From the NCBI GenBank assembly GCA_008671285.1, contig RPYR01000236.1, positions 1 to 8,599 on the forward strand: a stretch of DNA of 8,599 nucleotides, given 5' to 3'. The notes below the pieces were generated by a model. The model was not told the DNA's origin. It saw nothing but the letters and a program-made list of their open reading frames with translations, and did not search any database. How positions within the stretch are numbered: position 1 is the stretch's first letter; the number at the start of each line of letters is the position of its first letter. Shown here piece after piece: positions 6,040 through 8,599 of the stretch. The translations under genes were made by a program, and so were the position numbers. Source of the stretch: Collinsella aerofaciens. GTDB taxonomy: Bacteria; Actinomycetota; Coriobacteriia; Coriobacteriales; Coriobacteriaceae.

Positions 6040-6954
6040 ATGGGTACGGTGAGAAACGCGCGCGTTAACCAGGGCGGTCCCAAATGCGCGGGCATCGTTG
6101 GCCTGGGCCTCATCGGCGGCAGCTTTGCCCGCGGCTATGCGCAGGCGGGCGTTCGCGTGCTGGCCTGGGACCCCGATGATGATGTCATGACGGCCGCCAG
6201 CATGGGCACTGTCGCCGGAGAGCTCAACGACGAGACACTCGGCGAATGCGACATCATCGTCCTTGCCTGCTACCCCGAGGCCTGCATCGAGTGGCTCGAG
6301 GCGCATGCCCGGGCACTCGCCGACGCCACCGACACCGAGGCCATCATGGGCCCCGTGGTGATCGACACGGTGGGCGTCAAGGGCATCGTGTGCGAGCGCG
6401 CCTTTGAGCTTGCCCGCGAGCACGGCTTTTACTTTGTGGGTGCGCACCCCATGGCAGGCACCCAGTTCTCGGGCTACGCGCACTCCCGCGCCGACCTGTT
6501 CCAGGGCGCCCCGCTCGTGCTCGTGCCACCCGCGGTGGACGATGCGCTCAAACTGGAGCTCTTGGGGCAGGTGCGCGAGATGGTGCGCCCCTTGGGCTTT
6601 GGCAAGTTCAGCGTGACCAGCGCCGCCGAGCACGACCGCGTCATCGCCTTCACGAGCCAGCTTGCGCACGTGGTGTCCAACGCCTACGTAAAGAGCCCGA
6701 CCGCCCAGGTCCACCACGGCTTTTCGGCCGGTAGCTACCGCGATCTCACCCGCGTGGCGCACCTCAACCCGCAAATGTGGTCCGAGCTCATGATCGACGA
6801 CGCCGACGCGCTTGCCTTCGAGATCGACCACCTGATCGACTCGCTCGGCGCCTACAGCCGTGCGCTCAAGGACCGCGACCAGCGCTATCTGGAGAATCTC
6901 CTTGCCGAGGGCGACCGCATTAAGCGCGCACTCGACGACGAGGCCTCCCACTAG
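6040..6954 (+). CDS. tyrA: Prephenate dehydrogenase
   Basis: The 304-residue enzyme should oxidatively decarboxylate prephenate to 4-hydroxyphenylpyruvate, the tyrosine branch after chorismate. An N-terminal Rossmann fold shows GLGLIGGS (21-28). Asp44 at the end of the second strand favours NAD over NADP. DTVGVKG (109-115) replaces the more common DxGSVK. AHPMAGT (135-141) carries the catalytic His136. SAAEHD (194-199) and YRDLTR (233-238) form the helical prephenate-binding half. The protein ends at the last helix with no ACT domain, so tyrosine feedback through an ACT domain is not expected. No chorismate mutase domain is fused either, so that activity must come from elsewhere. ATG at 6040 is three bases after the aroF stop. 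GGAG inside the last aroF codons serves as Shine-Dalgarno, so translation is probably coupled. An arogenate-specific enzyme cannot be excluded by eye. Confidence 0.93.
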   Translation: MGTVRNARVNQGGPKCAGIVGLGLIGGSFARGYAQAGVRVLAWDPDDDVMTAASMGTVAGELNDETLGECDIIVLACYPEACIEWLEAHARALADATDTEAIMGPVVIDTVGVKGIVCERAFELAREHGFYFVGAHPMAGTQFSGYAHSRADLFQGAPLVLVPPAVDDALKLELLGQVREMVRPLGFGKFSVTSAAEHDRVIAFTSQLAHVVSNAYVKSPTAQVHHGFSAGSYRDLTRVAHLNPQMWSELMIDDADALAFEIDHLIDSLGAYSRALKDRDQRYLENLLAEGDRIKRALDDEASH

Positions 6955-6990
6955 ACCACCTATCACGCCAGGTCGAAAGGACCATAGCTT

Positions 6991-8097
6991 ATGGCGATTA
7001 CCATCGATATCGACACCGCACGCCCCTACCAGGTGCATGTTGGCACGTTTTTGCTGGAGCAGGCGGGACCGCTCGTGCGCGCCACTGCCGGCGGCACCAA
7101 GGCCGTCATCGTGACGGACACCAACGTAGGCCCGCTCTACCAGATGCCCGTTAAGCAGAGCCTGGAGGCATCAGGCTACGAAGTGAGTATCTGCACCTTC
7201 GAGGCCGGTGAGGCACACAAGCGCGCCGAGACCTACGTTGCCATTTTGGAGTTTGTGGCCGAGCACGAGCTTTCGCGCTCCGACGTGATCGTGGCACTCG
7301 GCGGCGGCGTCGTGGGCGACGTGGCGGGCTTTGTGGCCGCCACCTACATGCGTGGCTGCAAGTTTGTGCAGATCCCCACGAGTCTGCTCGCCATGGTGGA
7401 TTCGTCGGTGGGCGGCAAGACCGCCATCGACCTGGCTGCCGGCAAGAACCTGGCCGGCGCCTTTTGGCAGCCGAATGTGGTTATCGCCGACGTGGGGTGC
7501 CTGGCCACCCTTACGCCCGAGCAGTTCGCCGACGGCTGCGGCGAGGTCGTCAAGCACGCCGTGATCGCCGACCCAGAGCTTTTCGCCGAGCTGGAGAAGA
7601 CCCCGCTCACGCTGGAGCTGCTCAACCGCGATGTAGCCCGCGTAGCGCTCATCATCGCCCGCAATATCGACATCAAGCGCGCCGTGGTCGTCGCCGACGA
7701 GCGCGAAACAAACCAGCGCAAGCTGCTCAACTTTGGACACAGCGCCGGACACGCCGTCGAGGCCTGCGAGCACTTTGAGCTCGGACACGGCAACTGCGTG
7801 TCGATCGGCATGGGCATCATCACGCGCGCCGCGGCCCTGCACGGCGTTTGCGATGCTGCACTGCCCGGTCGTATTGAGGAGCTCTGCGCCCGCCATGGCC
7901 TCAAGACCCGCTGCGACCTAGATGCCGACGCCGTCTTTGCCGAGGCGCTGCACGACAAAAAACGCGTGGGCGACACCATCGACCTGGTAATTCCGCACGG
8001 CATTGGCCGCTGCAGCATCGACCGCACGCCGCTTTCCACTTTCCACGAACTCATTGCCGAAGGCCTCGGCCAGAAGGGAGACGCATCCGCATGCTAG
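6991..8097 (+). CDS. aroB: 3-dehydroquinate synthase
   Basis: The 368-residue enzyme converts DAHP to 3-dehydroquinate, step 2 of the shikimate pathway, using NAD and a divalent metal in the cytoplasm. The length is normal for the family. GGGVVGD (104-110) binds NAD, and QIPTSLLAMVDSSVGGKT (127-144) is the family signature. The metal ligands are Glu185 in GCGEVVKH, His250 and His266, with His254 in FGHSAGH as the conserved active-site histidine. Their spacing matches that of the Aspergillus AROM enzyme (Glu194, His271, His275, His287). HGN at 266-268 replaces the common HGE, a small deviation next to a ligand. AAAGGA (6976-6981) lies nine bases before the ATG, and 36 bases separate it from tyrA with no terminator visible. 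The last seven bases overlap the start of aroA. Confidence 0.97.
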   Translation: MAITIDIDTARPYQVHVGTFLLEQAGPLVRATAGGTKAVIVTDTNVGPLYQMPVKQSLEASGYEVSICTFEAGEAHKRAETYVAILEFVAEHELSRSDVIVALGGGVVGDVAGFVAATYMRGCKFVQIPTSLLAMVDSSVGGKTAIDLAAGKNLAGAFWQPNVVIADVGCLATLTPEQFADGCGEVVKHAVIADPELFAELEKTPLTLELLNRDVARVALIIARNIDIKRAVVVADERETNQRKLLNFGHSAGHAVEACEHFELGHGNCVSIGMGIITRAAALHGVCDAALPGRIEELCARHGLKTRCDLDADAVFAEALHDKKRVGDTIDLVIPHGIGRCSIDRTPLSTFHELIAEGLGQKGDASAC

Positions 8098-8599
8098 CCC
8101 GCATCACCCCGTCCCCGCTCAAGGGCACCGTTCCCGCCATCGCGTCCAAGTCGATGGCGCATCGCCTCATCATCTGCGCTGCGCTTGCCAACGGCGAGAC
8201 GCACGTCACCTGCAACACCACCTGCGCCGACATCGAGGCCACGGTGCGCTGCCTTACGGCACTGGGTGCTCGCATCGAGACCGTAGAGGACGGCTCCCAG
8301 GTCCACCCCACCATGAAGAGTGTTGAGTTTGGCCTGCTCAAGGCCCTTGCCGGCGGCACGCTTGACTGCGGTGAAAGTGGCTCCACGCTGCGCTTTATGC
8401 TGCCTGTCGCCTGCGCGCTGGGTGCGGATGCCACCTTCGTAGGCCAGGGCCGCCTGGGCGCCCGCCCGCTCTCCCCGCTCTCGGACGAGATCATCGCCGC
8501 CGGCTGCGACCTACAGGGTCTGGGCGGTTTTCCGCTCAAGACGAGCGGCCGCATGCGCCCGGGCACCTTTGTGCTTCCGGGCAACGTGAGCTCGCAGTA
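8091..8599 (+). CDS. aroA: 3-phosphoshikimate 1-carboxyvinyltransferase (EPSP synthase), 3' part outside window
   Basis: Only the first 169 codons are present; the frame is still open at the window edge and the family is usually about 430 residues. The enzyme transfers the enolpyruvyl group of PEP to shikimate 3-phosphate, step 6 of the pathway, and is the glyphosate target. Visible family elements are SKSMAHR (19-25) with the substrate-binding Lys20, Ser21 and Arg25, CADIEAT (45-51), DCGESGSTLR (92-101), GARPLSPL (123-130) and GNVSSQ (164-169). Compared with the E. coli enzyme, the Thr97 position is Ser98 and the Pro101 position is Phe102. ATG at 8091 overlaps the end of aroB as ATGCTAG. AAGGGAG (8074-8080) lies ten bases upstream, so translational coupling is likely. 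Confidence 0.95.
   Translation, partial: MLARITPSPLKGTVPAIASKSMAHRLIICAALANGETHVTCNTTCADIEATVRCLTALGARIETVEDGSQVHPTMKSVEFGLLKALAGGTLDCGESGSTLRFMLPVACALGADATFVGQGRLGARPLSPLSDEIIAAGCDLQGLGGFPLKTSGRMRPGTFVLPGNVSSQ

Noticed and set aside
5026..7038. Very long open frame (670 codons) on the minus strand, opposite aroF and tyrA
   Set aside because: Its translation is a low-complexity Ala/Gly/His/Val-rich sequence with no family motif, typical of the antisense of GC-rich genes. The plus strand holds two clear enzymes with conserved catalytic residues.
7171..8054. Open frames on the minus strand opposite aroB (two, of about 240 codons each)
   Set aside because: They lie inside a fully conserved aroB and their translations look like third-position shadows without motifs.

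Overview
The window looks like ordinary chromosome from a GC-rich actinobacterium of the class Coriobacteriia. A Collinsella-like gut species is my best guess. I infer this from the strong G/C bias at codon third positions, AT-rich promoters with sigma70-type boxes, the style of the zinc-ribbon protein and the order of the aromatic amino acid genes. No database search was possible. I see no insertion sequence, prophage, CRISPR array or other sign of transfer.

Left half, minus strand, read from the middle towards base 1: a tRNA-Arg(CCG) with its own promoter and a hairpin terminator (about 4688-4852); a CtpE/CaxP-like P-type cation ATPase with an unusual basic tail (1935-4658); a membrane-anchored protein with two N-terminal zinc ribbons and no recognised function (689-1831); and a cytoplasmic cyclophilin-type peptidyl-prolyl isomerase (39-581). 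The ATPase begins only about 30 bases after the tRNA terminator. The other two proteins each have a candidate promoter just upstream, so this side appears to be several transcription units. Bases 1-38 hold nothing I can name.

Right half, plus strand, starting from a divergent intergenic region of about 200 bases: aroF (DAHP synthase with an N-terminal regulatory domain), tyrA (prephenate dehydrogenase), aroB (3-dehydroquinate synthase) and the first 169 codons of aroA (EPSP synthase), which runs off the edge. Spacing is 3 bases, 36 bases and a 7-base overlap, with no internal terminator seen, so this is a tight operon. It covers steps 1, 2 and 6 of the shikimate pathway plus the tyrosine branch. 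Genes for the remaining steps probably follow beyond the window.

The most interesting non-coding signal is a strong intrinsic terminator (9-bp stem, then five T) in front of aroF, downstream of its probable -10 box. It faces the operon and no upstream plus-strand gene needs it, which suggests that aroF is controlled by premature termination. Secondary points are a Gln in place of the usual acidic residue in the M4 ion-site motif of the ATPase, its roughly 100-residue Lys/Arg-rich tail, and much stronger codon bias in aroF than in tyrA or aroB.
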